A stretch of 64,000 nucleotides of DNA from Glandiceps talaboti (GCF_964340395.1 NC_135562.1:10571634-10635633), one strand, 5' to 3'; positions 49,742 through 63,924 are shown, counted from the stretch's first letter. Notes: generated by a model from the letters alone, not told the origin. Made by a program: numbers and translations.

Positions 49742-50071
49742 GGCCTAAAAAAATTAATTGTTTGGTTCCAGTTACTCTACCCCCACCTAGCTTTTCACTG
49801 CCGACCCTAAACTTTTTTTACATATCCGAGGAAAAAAAAATAAAATCGCAAAAATTGTGAAGTCTAACAAGAAATAGTGGATGCGGAAACTGACATCAAC
49901 TTAAAACGACAAATAAAACGATTCTTCCAATCTGTAATGGCTGCACAGAAGAAATAAACAACACAGAGACCATTTGGAAAACAATGGAAAACTTGAACTA
50001 GAATCTACCTACCCCACTTATTTTAACATTGAGTGTCATTGGAAACTCACAATTTTTTTTATTGTTAGGCC
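49742..50071 (-). mobile_element. Harbinger-type MITE, copy 2 (inverted, nested)
   Basis: GGCCTAAAAAAATTAATTG at one end and TTATTGTTAGGCC at the other, flanked by TTA on both sides (49739-49741, 50072-50074). The interior is the inverse of copy 1 (for example CCGACCCTAAAC and GTAATGGCTG). Confidence 0.85.
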
Positions 50072-50705
50072 TTACGGGTAACATTTTGTCTGCCATTTCC
50101 TGGCTTTACCACTAGGTGGATAGTTTGACAAAGCCCCATCGACCTGAACAAACGAAACATTGCTCCTATTAGTCCTAAGTAATTAGAACCCCAAGCTGTA
50201 GTACAAGAACTAATTACTGTTCTTTTTCACAAGATGCAATGATCAGTTTTTTCAACTACTTAGATATCCTATAAGGTTCAATATACAGTGAGTGTAATAT
50301 GGTTTTGGGATTTGATTATCAAGGCTCCTAGCTTCCTTTATTTTAAATTATTATCACAAAGATACATATTGAAAACTACAGTATAAACTATAGATATGGA
50401 AATAGCCTTCAACTAACTTAACCTTGTTCATTGAGTTAATTTTTTTTACACTACGTTAAGGCTATTTTCAAACTTATCATTGCACTTCAATTTTTCATTT
50501 TTCAATTTCATAAATTGCATAATTCAATGTTCACTAACTTGCTGGGTATGATAATTCCAATTCAAATGAAGTACACAGTGAAACGCTTTGCAATACTGTA
50601 AAATGTTCAGTAAACCCACAATATTAAATGTAACTTCTTTGGATTTTGGTTGAATTTTTCAACAAATCACACGTTTTAATGTTCACTTAATTTAACTAAT
50701 AATAA

Positions 50706-51090
50706 GACCTACTGAAAAAGAATTGTGTGGTTCTGATTACATTCAATTTTAAAATAGGTGGGGTAGGTAGATTTTATATTTTATTTTATTATATTATTTT
50801 TTTCATGTGGGAGTGTCTAGTTCAGGTTTTCCATTATTTTCCAAATGGTCTCTGTGTTGTTTATTTCTTCCTATCAGAGGTACAGCCATTACAGATTGGA
50901 AGAATAGTTTTATATTGTCTTTTTAAGTTGATGTCAGTTTCCACACCCACTATTTCTTGTGAAACTTCATGATTTTCATGATTTTATTATTATTTTTCCT
51001 CGAATACGTAAAAAAAGTTTAGGGTCAGCGTGAAAAACTAGGTGGTGTTGGGTAACCAGAACCAAACAACTTTTTTTATTTTATTTGGCC
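50706..51090 (+). mobile_element. Harbinger-type MITE, copy 3
   Basis: GACCTACTGAAAAAG start (first base pairs eroded) and TTTATTTGGCC end, flanked by TAA on both sides (50703-50705, 51091-51093). The interior is about 85-90% identical to copy 1 by eye. Confidence 0.85.
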
Positions 51091-54000
51091 TAATGTAAGA
51101 TTAAAATTCAAGTGAGATGTGTTAATGACACACACACCCTTTGTAATACTGTAGAATGCTGCTGAATAAACCAACGATATATACACTACCTTGCTACATG
51201 TTTTTTGAGTCAATTCTAGCATCATCCTCTAAAAGTCTAATCCAATGTCGATTCTCTCATGTGTGAACTAAGGGAAACTTGTCTACAACAAAAGTTCATT
51301 GACCTTCAACAAAACTATCCATAAAACACAAAATGTGCCTTATTGCCTTAGTTTTAATATTTCATACTAATATTCATTTTTCATGTTTTTCAACCCAATA
51401 TAAAGAACTCCAATTCAAATTGCTTATCTTCAAAATTATTTTATCACTATAGTTTTTTTTCAAGATAGATTCAAAATTTTAGTGTAATAGTTAAATTGAA
51501 TACATTTTGCACGAGAACAATGTCACTTTGTTGAAAAAATATACAATTTTCTTTACGTATTTATTTAAAGTTTATCTTTATGTTCCCATTTGACGTTTTT
51601 ATGAGGATGGCAAAACCATGTACAAGGTGATATGAATTGTAAAATTGTTTTCATCCGTTGAAATGTTGTACACAATACCTTCCCTATTCCGGAACCTCTT
51701 CACAGAAATGGAAGAAATTTACTGAGCCAACAATTTTCGAAAATAATCATAAAAATCAATTTTTTCAAATGAAAATATTTATATCACATAATCATTAGGA
51801 TAATATGCATGATTCAAATCTAAAAATAACTAAAAATATGCCAAATAAATTTTTGGTGGGAAAAAAATTGGTACGACAATAATGAATCAAGATTTTCTGC
51901 TGTTCTGTTGTAACATCGTAACATACAAATATATTTTGCATGTAGCCTGTACAAAGAAGGAAAAAATTATAGTTCTATTATAAAACACTTCGACAATATT
52001 TTTTAATAAAACATGGAGAAAGGCTAAGTTGATCAATATGGTTTCACAAATTGGAAAGCAAGCACAAAAGCATAATGAACAAATGTTATAAACTAATTAC
52101 CACCATTATTCATCATGTTCATGTTATTTCACTATTTTAGGAATACTTTCTATAATCTTGCTGTTTTTCAGTTATTTTTTATTCGATAAAATTGTCATCT
52201 ACTTACATTTGAGATTTTATGGCTGGCTCTATGTATATGTTGTAGTTAATAAAATAATGTTCATCACTTTTAGGTACTTAGAATTACCAAGAAAACCAAT
52301 ATTTCTCATGATAGTGATTTGATAAAAATTTACAATTTTTCATAAATTTTTGTCACATAGCAACTTATTTCACTTTGGTTTTGATTCACTGGAATAAACA
52401 CTATAAATTATTGTGAAACTCTTAGTTTTTAAGTATGAACTTGTACACAAATCTTGGTAACAAATTCAGCTACCATTACTCGACAAATTATTTGATCAAA
52501 ATTCTTTTTTTTTCTGAAATTTTTGTCACATGACAACTTTATTTTTGTCTGGATTTACAGAAATACTGATTATCGGTAAATTTTTATCAAAATATTTGCC
52601 TAATAGTAAGAACTTTTGCAAAAAAATTGGCAAAATTTCTGACTCCATATGTCTGGGGGTGAAAGGTAAAATGTTCAATGTATGAGACAAATAACCAAGT
52701 CAATATGTCAATGAGCCGACACTACAATGTTACCAGTATAAATCATGCAATCCAACACTCAGCATAGGGAAAATTCTAGAACAGTATATTTTAAAAGTAT
52801 GATGGAATAAAAGTGTTGGACATTTTATTTTGTATTTGATCTGATCTGTTCTAAGAATCTCAGTAATTTCATTTTTCTTTAACTGATTTGATATGAAGTC
52901 TTATCACTCATATGTATTACTCACTAACATGTAGTTAGCAAAATAGAAACACAGAAAGAAAACTAATTCTTGGGTTGTTTTCACAGCAAACGACTTTAAC
53001 ATTTTTTTTTTTGGGGGGGGGGGGATAAATGGAGTGAGAATGCTGCAGGTGGCTTTATTACATAGTGTACAAATGTATGTGAATTTTTGTAAATACCTAG
53101 ATATACATACAGCTTGTCCATTTTGTAGTGTATGTCTTTTGTAAACACAAGAAATACAACAGGTCACTTTTATAGTTTACAATTTTTTCTATTTTTATAA
53201 AATAAGTCTTTGGTGAACACCAAGACATGTTCAGTCAATTTTGCAGTGTACGTTTTTTCCAATTTTTCTAACCAAAGTCTATTTTGCAATATACGTTTAT
53301 TCCAATTTTTCTAAACGAAGTGTATAGACTACACAGATTGGACTACATTTGTATATTTCATAGCAAGTTTATTTTTTGTCTATCTAGCGTGATTTGTAGA
53401 CTTTAAATAAAAGTCCTTCATTTTCTTAGGATTACAATATCCGTCTAGTTCCAGGGTATGATTTACAATTCTATTTAATTTATCAACAATGTGCAACGAT
53501 AGCATATCAAAATCATATAATTATTTTTATAAAATATACTGGTACAGATTTTCTGATCATTTTTTCCCCTTTTTTTTGGTGTTTATTGTAAATATGTTGA
53601 GAGCTGTAGTCTGCAGGTGGTAATCAGTCATGTTGCCAAGAAATGAATGCACAAAAATTGTTTCAACATTTTTCTTTCTGATTTTCAAAAAATTCCTATC
53701 AGCATGTTTCTTCCTTAGTACTTGGCCATGTTGTTCTCATAATACATGTGTACATGTATCTACAAAGCTGTATCAAAAATACAGTGGTTAAAGAATTGTG
53801 GTTTAAGAATTCATTATTTTGTCTCCAGTCTCTGTGTTGTCGTACACTGTTTCGATACCGAGATTTGATGTCAGATTATTATCACAACACACACACACAA
53901 CTCACTTTAACTGTAGATGACTAACCCTCTGGGGTCAAAATGTCTGCAAAATGGAGGACTATCGTCAACAGAACCATAGTAGCTTTTAGTGATTTTAGAC

Positions 54001-55079
54001 TTCCAATCACACATGGAGAAGTGAACTCAAATTATTCAGTATTTCAACAGTCTGCTACACTTTTTACAACTCCGTTACTAAACAAACAGACAGAAAATTT
54101 CCAAATCAATCATATTTATTTTTAAAAAACACATATTTTGTCTAATTGTCTCTTACTAAATCCACATAACAGAAGTGAAAATATTGAATATTTCAAGGGT
54201 ATACTTTTTATAACTCCAGTACAAAACAAACACGGAAATTTTCAAATTAATCATATTTAATTTTTTTTTAAATATAAATTTTGTCCAACCAGTGTTTCCT
54301 TTCTCTAAGAACTCACACTTTTATGCACAAGAGGAGAAGAAAAGCGAAATAACAATTTTGAACTATAAACAGAAAGAGAAATTTCAAAATCGTCATATTT
54401 ATTCAAATTTATATTTTTGGTCATGATTTTTACAACTAGTTTAATGTTGAAAACAAGAAGTAATAAAATTTATTTAGTTCATTGCTTTTTTTAAAGTTTA
54501 ATTGTGACTATTCTAGACTGGAAGGATACCAGCAACAGGGGAACAAATCTGTAAAAAAAATTAAATACTAAAGCTGTTTAATGTTAATTTGTTGTTTGAC
54601 CTCCAGCACACATAGAAATTGTAGGAAAAATTCTTCTTTTCCTTTTCAATGAATTATATATATTTTGTTGGGAACGTTGGTAAATTGCTCCCAAGAAACC
54701 AGGTCAATTTTATCAACTGCCAGCAGATATTAAAAAATACACTTTATGTTGTAATATTGTAGCAAACCTTATTTTCAAAGCATTTTTGTTGAAAATAACA
54801 CTTCAGTGGTTTGTTCAAAGTATTTATTTTAAAATGACCTTGATGAATTGTTGTTTTCATTCCAATTTTCCCAATTTCAATGTCGCTAAGTGCCAAATAT
54901 TTAATTTATTTTTTTAATGTTTTTGTTAGAAGAATACTACATGTCGTCTAGTAAGTCATTTAATATTTTTAGATGTGGGAAAGTCACTTTCAGTCTATAT
55001 TGACCTTGGGGAATGAATGTTTAGTTGGAGAACTTATATAATGTAAAGACATTCTTAAATTTCATGTAAACAAAACCAT

Positions 55080-55655
55080 TACGAAAATGAAACATCAAAA
55101 ATCATACCAGTTTTGAAAATGAAGCACCAAAGATCATATATAGAAACAAAAAACTACATTGTTATGCACATGAAGCGCCAAAGATCATACATAGAAACAA
55201 AGAAATTACATATTATGCAAATGAAGCACCAACGATCATACATAGAAACAAAGAAATTACACCAATTATGCAAATGAAGAACTAAAGATCAAATGTAGAA
55301 ACAAAGAAATTAAATGTTATGCAAACGAAGCACCAAAGATCAAAAGTAGAAACAAAGAAATTAAATGTTATGCAAACGAAGCACCAAAGATCAAAAGTAG
55401 AAACAAAGAAATTACATGTTTAAATTAATAATTAATATGCAAATGAAAACCAAATATCATATATACAATATAGAAACAAAGAAATGACATGTTATGCAAA
55501 TGAAGCAAAGATCGTACGTAGAAACAAAGAAATTACACCAGTTATGCAAATGAAGAACCAAAGATCATACATTGAAACAAAGAATTTAAATGATATGCAA
55601 ATGAAGTACCAAAGATCTAAAGGAGAAACAAAAAGAAATTATACCAAATCTCAAA
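55080..55655. repeat. ~55-bp degenerate tandem array with octamer and Sox motifs
   Basis: Unit TTATGCAAATGAAGCACCAA AGATCATACATAGAAACAAA GAAATTACATG, about 10 copies. Six copies keep the POU octamer ATGCAAAT and at least eight keep the Sox/TCF word AACAAAG. Confidence 0.85.
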
Positions 55656-57185
55656 TGAATGTCTGATTGTTGTTAAAAAATAAATGCCAAATTCACTTCT
55701 CTTCTACTTTTTAAAAATAGAAATGACATGCATTATATACATAAAATAGAATTTTTAAAACATTTCTAATGCATTTTTAACATTTGAACTACACTTAAAT
55801 TCCCCCTTTTCTAATACAGCCCATAACATTTCTGTGATATTTGTCTTTTATTCATGATCATCTCAATAATTCTGCTTTTTTTCAACAACATGCACAGAGA
55901 CATTCATAATTTTTTCCAGGGATTGGCTCAGCCATTCCATTTTTCAAGCGGGTGAGAAGTGAGCCTGAGTTGGTGCATTCTACTTTGTATAAGGAGGCTG
56001 ATAAAATTTGTTCTGGGGTTGGTTGGGGCATTCTATTTTTTTGGAGGTACATGCAGGTTGACATTTTCTTGGCTATCAGCACATTATGTAACAAGTCTCA
56101 ATGTACTTCACAAAGCCACAAAGCAAAAAGAAAGATTCATAAGTGATACCCTAAATCAACAAACTAAGAAATCTCACTATCAAGCATGTTAACCCATTTC
56201 TTTTTGGGGGGCATATTATAAGTGAGGGTGTGATGCCCCCCCCCCCCCCCAACTGTGTACTCCCTCCTCTAACTTGTTATTACTATTATGGTCAAGTAAC
56301 TACTACATGACAAGGTGAATGTCAATACATAACACTACACTTTAATATAGTGGGAGGGGGGGGGGGAGAACTCCCATAAGGGGAGGGTTCACTGGAATGG
56401 GGTATTTTTTTTGTGCTCAGTCAGAAGGTATGTAAAAGGGTATACTTTTCTGAGTCGGTAGATTTTGGAAAACCTAGACCAAATAGGCCGGTAGATTTTG
56501 CTTCAATTTTACCTCAGAATATTTCTATAATTTTCAAACTAATTCTTACAATTAATTGAGAGTAGAATTTCATTTTTCAAAAACATATTTTGATCACATT
56601 TTAGCTGTCAAACCATAGGTCTGTACATATCACGGTTGGTATGAGAAAGGGTCCCCTTTATTCAAATTACTGGGATGTGCGGTGTGACAAACAGTTCGTG
56701 TTTTGGAGGTCTTAGCAAAGCCTCCTCGTATTATTTCACACAGCTGCACCTGGGATTAAGTCATGTGACCAAAGTGTACGAGAAGGTAAAAGTTCACACA
56801 CAGCTAATCAGTCATTTTGTAAGGGTACCATCAAATTGATGAAACTTTTTAATTAAAATACAGATGGTTTCGTTTATGCCTCAGTTACCATGGTTATCAG
56901 CCTTGCACTGAGTAGGAGACACTAATTAGCATAATTGTATCTCAAGTTCTCTCACTTTACTGTTCTCATATATGGAGTCATCCTATTAAGACAGAACCCT
57001 CCCTTTCCCATCCCACCCCTTCGAGTCTAAATTCACTACAATATACAAACTGTTTATACAATAAATGATCAACTTTCCTTTTATTTTTGGACAAAAGTAA
57101 ATTTTCTACATCAAATATATGTCCAGTATTATTTTTTCTGGCCATCCTTCCATTCCATAGTCCATCTTGTCTGCCAATACTAAAT

Positions 57186-57234
<49 letters not shown>

Positions 57235-57272
57235 TGTGTTTGTGTGTGTGTGTATGTGTGTGTGTGTGTGTG

Positions 57273-57303
<31 letters not shown>

Positions 57304-57304
57304 G
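57186..57304. repeat. Compound (GT)n-(GTCT)n microsatellite
   Basis: GT with TTTGT interruptions, ending in seven GTCT units. Confidence 0.95.
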
Positions 57305-58540
57305 CATCTATCCATCCAGGGGTAAACAAATCCACAGGTCCTGGGTCCGGGACTAGTGATTTTTTTGGGCGGACCACACAAATTTTACCTTGTCTGGTCC
57401 GTCGGACCAGTACCTTACTGTTAATAACTATGTTAAAAAGTCATCTGAATATACAGATTCATAGGCAAGGTTTAATGTTTCACATTAGCGGGACCTGGGC
57501 CCACTAATTCTTTCAACAGGACCACTGGATTTTTTAAGGCACTGGTCCGGGGACCACCAGTTTACACCAGTTCACAAAATGATTTGTTCAATCTAAGCTA
57601 TACCATGATGAAGATAGATAAATATACATGTATTTGACCATGTAATTTTCCATATTTGGACATTACACATTCCATATTTGGACATACATGTACCATATTT
57701 GGGAAAGATGTAGTAAATCACTCTATAAAAATAGGACTTATGTCCTTTTACTGATTAAGAATACATAAGATATTTAAACATAATTTTTAAAAATAAAGTT
57801 GCAGAAATTCATAACGCTGGTATGTAATTTTACATTCAAAATAATTCATTTTACTACAATATACCATAATTATTCTAATTTCACATCATTTTATGCATGC
57901 CTGATTATCTACCTCATTAGCATGATAATTTGTCACATTAAATATATTCACGTAAATGACAAAACAAACTTGACCGAGAAGAATTCAATCAAGCGAAAAC
58001 AAGCATAATTTTACTGCAAAGAAAACAATGTTACCTTTGCCGCTGGCTATGTAGAAAAAATGACAGTGATATTTCTGATCACTTGCAATGAACAATACAT
58101 GAAATATCAATATTTATATTTCATACATCTAAACTGTCAGTAACATCAAAAGACTGTCTGGTCTATGAAAACTATGAAATTAAAATATACAAAGTGTTTG
58201 GTCAATGAAAAATATGAAATTAAAATATACAAAGTGTAGCTTAAATGACGATATAAAAATAGAAACAGATTTTCAAAATATTCTTTATACACAGATTTGT
58301 GAGGGCAGTTGACCAAAATAATATATTATGTATCAAAATTCAGCTAAAAAATTTAACTGCAATGATGTTTTCCCACAATCCACTGAGGAATAAATTTTTA
58401 CAATAGTAATTATTTAAATAGAAAGGGTTCCATTTAAAGATCATATTTTTCTTAATTTTTATATTTTATAATTTGTTATCTAATTTGCAAACTAGGTTGA
58501 TAAAAGTGGAAAAAAATTGTAAAATTAGAACCTCTGTTCC

Positions 58541-58814
58541 GTGTGTCCTCTAATGATAGTCAAATTTTGTTATTGAAAGTCAAAATGATAAAAACGCACA
58601 TTTTTTGAGAGTTACCACATAGTATGAGATAGGAGATCACCAAATTTTGGTGTTTTGGTGTTCACTAGAAAATGTGTGTGTCAGTAGTGTGTCAAATTGG
58701 CTTGGAGAGCACACTGGTCACCACATAGTAAGAGATAGGGGAACACCAAATTTTGGTGCATAACTAGAAATTGTGTGTGTCAGTGGCATGTCAAATGACT
58801 TAGAGAACACACTG
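58541..58814 (+). mobile_element. AGTGTG-type MITE, copy 2, with internal duplication
   Basis: Starts GTGTGTCCTCTAATGATAG and ends AGAGAACACACTG; both flanks read CCTCTGTTCC, a 10-bp target duplication. The right ~105 bp (CACCACATAGTA...GAGCACACTG) is present twice. Confidence 0.85.
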
Positions 58815-59639
58815 CCTCTGTTCCTAAATCACCTCCTGTTGTGATCTATTAAACACAGTCTAGTCATAATTATATCATATGTCACTGTATCAGGAAAGCT
58901 TTCTCGCGTCTATAACATTTTTTTTAGAGAATTTTGTCCTTTCCACTTTCTGTAAATTTGAATAAATCAAACTAAAATTTAACAAGCAGCTCAACTCATG
59001 ATAATGACAGAGATAAATTTGACTTCTAAAAGTCAAGATTATTACCCAGAATGTCACGGTTTTTTTCTTCCTTTTTTTTTTCAGAGACACCAAATATTAA
59101 GTCAAATATCAAGTCTATCATTGTGTAGTTGGACTGAACTCTGCTGCATAACAAAACTAGCTCATACTGGGAAGAAAAAAAAACAGTTTTTCAGAAAGTT
59201 GACTCCTATAGTCACTCAGAATAGTATTGAAATAAATTTGGATAGATTTGATGCACTCAAAAAATTGTTCGACGACCCAAATATTGTTCTTTTTACTAAA
59301 ATGAAAAGGCATCCAAAATGTTGCTTTGCAAAACACCTACAAATCCATACATGTTTTAATTTTCATGACGTGTTATTTATAGCCTTTTGAATTTATAGCT
59401 ATCAAATTATTTTACTGATCGATGGCAACTTAAGCCCTAGCTGCTTTCTTTAATATTTTGCTATGGAAATAATATGCTGAGGTCTTGTTATATGGGTTAA
59501 ATCATTTTACACTGTACATTATGACAGACAAGAGTTCATGCTACCCTAACCCTGCATCACCCAAAATGAACATTAGTTTGAAATTTAACAGTTGCCCAGA
59601 AATCACGCAGACAACTGTACAAAATATTGTATCTGCGTG

Positions 59640-60182
59640 TAGAGTATACCAACTAAGCATAATCCAGAACACATAGATTTCTAAACATAATGTATCTAGA
59701 CTAACAAATTAGCAGTAGTCCATGGCACTACACATTGTAGCTAGACTACTAAATCAGCAGTAGTCCAGAACACACAGTTTTTAAACATTGTATCTAAACT
59801 AACAAATTAGCAGTAGTCCAGGACACATAGACTACTAAACATTGTATCTAGACTACCAAATTAGCAGTAGTCCAGGACACAGACCACTAAACATTGTATC
59901 TAGACTACCAAATTAGCAGTAGTCCAGGACACATAGACTACTAAACATTGTATCTAGACTACCAAATTAGCAGTAGTCCAGGACACAGACCACTAAACAT
60001 TGTATCTAGACTACCAAATTAGCAGTAGTCCAGGACACATAGACTACTAAACATTGTATCTAGACTACCAAATTAGCAGTAGTCCAGGACACATAGACTA
60101 CTAAATATTGTATCTAGACTACCAAATTAGCAGTAGTCCAGGATGCATATGTAGACTACTAAACACTGTACCTAGACTACCA
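59640..60182. repeat. 55-bp satellite, about 10 copies (orientation B)
   Basis: Monomer CAGTAGTCCAGGACACATAG ACTACTAAACATTGTATCTA GACTACCAAATTAG. Some units carry a 4-bp deletion (ACACAGACCACTAA) and alternate with full units in the middle, which suggests expansion as dimers. The same family as 3290-3450, inverted. Confidence 0.93.
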
Positions 60183-62571
60183 ATGGTTGCTCTGTTCCAA
60201 TGGAAATCAACAGAAAATGAGTTGAAACAGTTTTCATGGCTAAATCTGAGAACCAAATGTTCAATTAAATTCAAGCCATCCCCCATCACATCCAATACAA
60301 TGGTGTAAAAGACCACATTTTCTACTTCTTCCATGTATACTTAACTTGTAAAATAGTTCATTGACTTTTGTTGCCTGACACTCCTTTAATTAGCATATCT
60401 AAGGATACAGCCCTGTGTAAGAATTCAACATACACAATACAGGGAATTGTTGTAATATTGATTTACAATTCACTCACAAAATCTAACTCTTTTTGAACTT
60501 TGAAACTAAAGTAACTGCAACTAAAGAATAAAGATTGACAACAATAACTTGCACTGAAAATAGTTTGTGATGTTGTTTTGAAGTTAATTACAATGTCACC
60601 ATATTCTACTAGTGCTTGCAATACTACCCTTCATCGAATCTTTCAGATCACTCTCAGAGACCACGTTGGCATCCAGACAAATGTCGACACAATCATGTTT
60701 TACAAAGTTTTTAACTCAATTATTACCAACAGGCAGAATTATTTCACAAATTTTACACATTTTCTTGCATTTACAATGATGCACGGTGACTCGGTACACG
60801 TGAACCTTGAAGCTAGCTGTGACAAAAGCAATGAAAAATTAGCCCATTAACTTTAAGCCAAGTTGCTGTGTCACTGCATGAATGAACTCGGAGATAGGAA
60901 ATCCAAATTCACTATCCCCAGTCGCCTGGATTCTTGCTAGGCTATCGAACTCAGTAAAGTAAAGTTGAATTTCTTGTGACACAACAAATTTCAGTGTTTA
61001 CCTATTTGTAATCTGTTTATGTAACTTGAAAGAAAACTACATGCATGTTAATTTTGACCAGTTGGACTTGAAACAAAGAACAGTCACTGATGGGAACATG
61101 TCATTATATATAACACTATTTAAAGTTGGATTTACTAGAACTTGTTAGTTATCAACAATTTTGGGGGTGTTTGGGTATGCTAATTCATCCAGTGTTTTTG
61201 CTAAAAGTTGACAACCCCTGTAACAAAATGGGAGGAAAGGGGTAAAAAGTTGCATAGTATCCCATACAAATTTACAATCTACCATAATTTTGTGAGTAGC
61301 CCAGGTGGTAAAATTACTAGGGAACCTGAGTAGATCTTTCTTGCTTTTACTGCCTTTGTCAAAAACATGCGTATTTGTCTGCATAAAAAGAAAATCCCTG
61401 GGTGCAATTCCCAGCCCCCAATTTTTTTTTTAAAACTCACACAATTTCTCTTCTTTTGCCAACCAAATACATTACAGGAATGCAAAGGACAGTATGTGAC
61501 ACAGAAATGATAGTATACAACATGTAGCACACGTGTATGTTGATTTATTAGACATTGTGGTGACCTTTACTCTGTATTAAAATAACTCTAAGTAAGTATA
61601 CGGACAAGATTTCATGGCAACATGGTACAAATTCAGCCACACCCTCTAATCTGACACATTCTTTGGCCCTACACCATCTGAATATATAATATATACAAGT
61701 TAACCAGCATGCCAGTTATGTAAAAGTCTGAGGGCATACTAAGTTTCAAATTCATAGTTTTACAGATACTTCAAATTCTTCTCACTTGAAGTGGCTTCAA
61801 TTACTTTTTAGAGGCTTTCAAATTTTGTGAGCACTGTTTTTATTTACTGATCTCCAAAGTTACAATGTACAAAAAGTAAAAAAAAAAAACGATCACATAA
61901 CAGACACAGAAATGTATCATGAGGAGGAACTTAACTTTTCAAGTGCGTGCTGAATATAATTATTCTGAATATATATACTTACATACTTCTTTTGATATAT
62001 GTATGTTTGTTTGTATCTCTACCTTAGTTGCCTGGTTTGTATTTTGTCCGTAATAATTACCACTTTATGAATTTAGCTTACCACTATTTGTAATTCTTGG
62101 TTATAATTTTGTTCTTTTTCATTTATTTTCCCTTACAAAAAATATTTCTGCTGCAAATTTGCTGCAAACTAAACGGTTTGCAAGAAGCCCAAAACACAGC
62201 TTGCAGAAGTCTATGTACCTCTCACAAACTGCAAAATGAAGTATATGTCTTTACAGCAAACCAAACATTTGCTGCAACACAGTCTGAATGCCAACTGTGG
62301 TCTAACCACAGAGTGGAGTGAGTGAAGGTATAAATCGTAATGATACTGTACAGGAACTAAACTACTACAACAAGCAACTTGCTGCAAGACTTACATGTAA
62401 GCAGATCCCATAATGCATCTGAATGTTGACCATGTACCCTGGTGTATATATGCCTATACCTTTATAATATCCCCAGGGGATTGATTATGTGTACTAAATA
62501 AACAAATTATTTATCCGTTTCCAAAATTTGTTGTCATGACAACATCTGGTTTTTCACTCTATACTGAGAGA

Positions 62572-62870
62572 TTTACAACCCATAACACCAAAGTAAAGTT
62601 TTCTGTATAATACCACAATCGTTTATACCATCCACATCAAGTGTAAAAGTATACTGTTTCATTTGCTAATTGATCACATTAGAAAGGCCACATGCTAGGC
62701 TTGTAAATAAACCAAATGAAAAAGTATACCTTTACACTTGATATGAATGCTATTAAAGAGTGTAGCACAGAGAAAGTGCTTTACTTCAGTGTTACTCTTT
62801 GTAATATGAATGCTATAAATGAGTGTAGCCCATAGAGAAAGTGCTTTACTTCAGTGTTACTGGTTGTAAA
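62572..62870. mobile_element. Palindromic MITE family 1, copy 3, with duplicated right end
   Basis: TTTACAACCCATAACACC on the left and TTACTGGTTGTAAA on the right. The last ~55 bp of the right arm (ATGAATGCTAT...TTCAGTGTTAC) is present twice in tandem. Confidence 0.9.
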
Positions 62871-63489
62871 TCACAGTGTATAAGTTGGAATATGTCCATT
62901 TCACGACACTTACAATATTGTGAGATATTGACAACATGTTTATAAAACTTGATCTGTTGAAAATACATTTCAGGACATAGAAATTTAAGAGAAACAAAAG
63001 GCAAAACACCAAAACGTTATCATTTTTCATGTATATTCTGTTTGACTTTTAACATACATTATGAAGTTCAATGAAACCAAGTATACAATCAGAGTTCAAC
63101 TTTGCTGTAATCACAACCATCAATACACAAAAATAACAAATGATCAAACATGCATATATAAAGAAATCTGTGGGGTTTTTTGACCTAGCACAGTGAAATA
63201 GGTGAGTAATATTTCATGTAAGAAAACCTCACGTCATTCTAGTATAGCCCAAAGGAATCAGGGAAAACCATCATAAAGTTTATTTGCTATCGTAGTGTAG
63301 AGAAGAATTCAGGGACCATATCTAGACTGTCATGTGACCAAAGTTTTGGGTGATTCAAGCTACTTAAAGGTTTTTAAACAAATTGGTCCCTATAGGGTTA
63401 ACTATCTTGTGACAGCAAGACTGAAGATTACTAGACACAAGCTATATGTGGTAAAGGTAAACAATTTCTATTATACCATGCATGAACCA

Positions 63490-63815
63490 AGGTAAACAAA
63501 AAATATGGAATATATACTGTGGTCACCCTACGTCACAACGTGCGTCTATGTCACTGGTTCTGCTGTGTTTGACATATTTCAAAATTGCTAAATGTTACTT
63601 TCCCCTGATTTTTCTTTGATATGTCATTTATAGCCCATAGGAATCAGGTGTTGGTATAATTATGTTATTCTCCAATATTTTCCTTCATTCAGCAGGAAAA
63701 TACTCTTGATCTAAGGGTTGTCACAATGTGACAAAGACCCCTTAGGTCACTCATATTTTCCATGGCTGAACAAAGAAAAATATTGGAGAGTAATCATCTA
63801 AATGCCATATTTTGC
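63490..63815 (-). mobile_element. Foldback MITE family 2, copy 3 (inverted)
   Basis: ATTCTCCAATATTTTCCTTC ATTCAGC and GGCTGAACAAAGAAAAATAT TGGAGAG form the arms; the tail lies to the left (ACGTCACAACGTGCGTCTAT). Confidence 0.8.
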
Positions 63816-63924
63816 TAGCCCAAACTTTTTTATTTTAAATCAAGGATTACAGTCTCTCCTAGTTCTGTCACTTCTTTAGCTCTATGTAAGTTGTAACTTT
63901 TACACATTTTATACCTTGTATTAT

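Larger units (their letters stand above)
51100..58500. other. AT-rich intergenic sequence, no gene seen
   Basis: No splice-flanked coding exon recognised. It contains degenerate duplications (about 165 bp at 52260-52620, about 50 bp at 53190-53335, about 145 bp at 54060-54300), mononucleotide runs (C14 at 56238-56251, T/G at 53001-53023), a GGTCCGGGAC-rich repeat at 57330-57560, a 22-bp CCATATTTGGACAT repeat at 57649-57705 and a 50-bp duplication at 58148-58245. Confidence 0.6.
58816..63480. other. Right part of window: no gene seen
   Basis: AT-rich sequence with the satellite array at 59640-60182 and MITE copy 3 at 62572. The open frame at 58998-59390 (130 codons) and the one at 60578-60850 have no recognisable domain and no flanking splice evidence. 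A short word, GAGACCACGTTGGCATCCAG at 60656, is shared with 38454. Confidence 0.55.

Noticed and set aside
58998-59390. 130-codon plus-strand open frame
   Set aside because: No known domain, Phe/Lys-rich composition typical of AT-rich non-coding DNA, no flanking splice signals.
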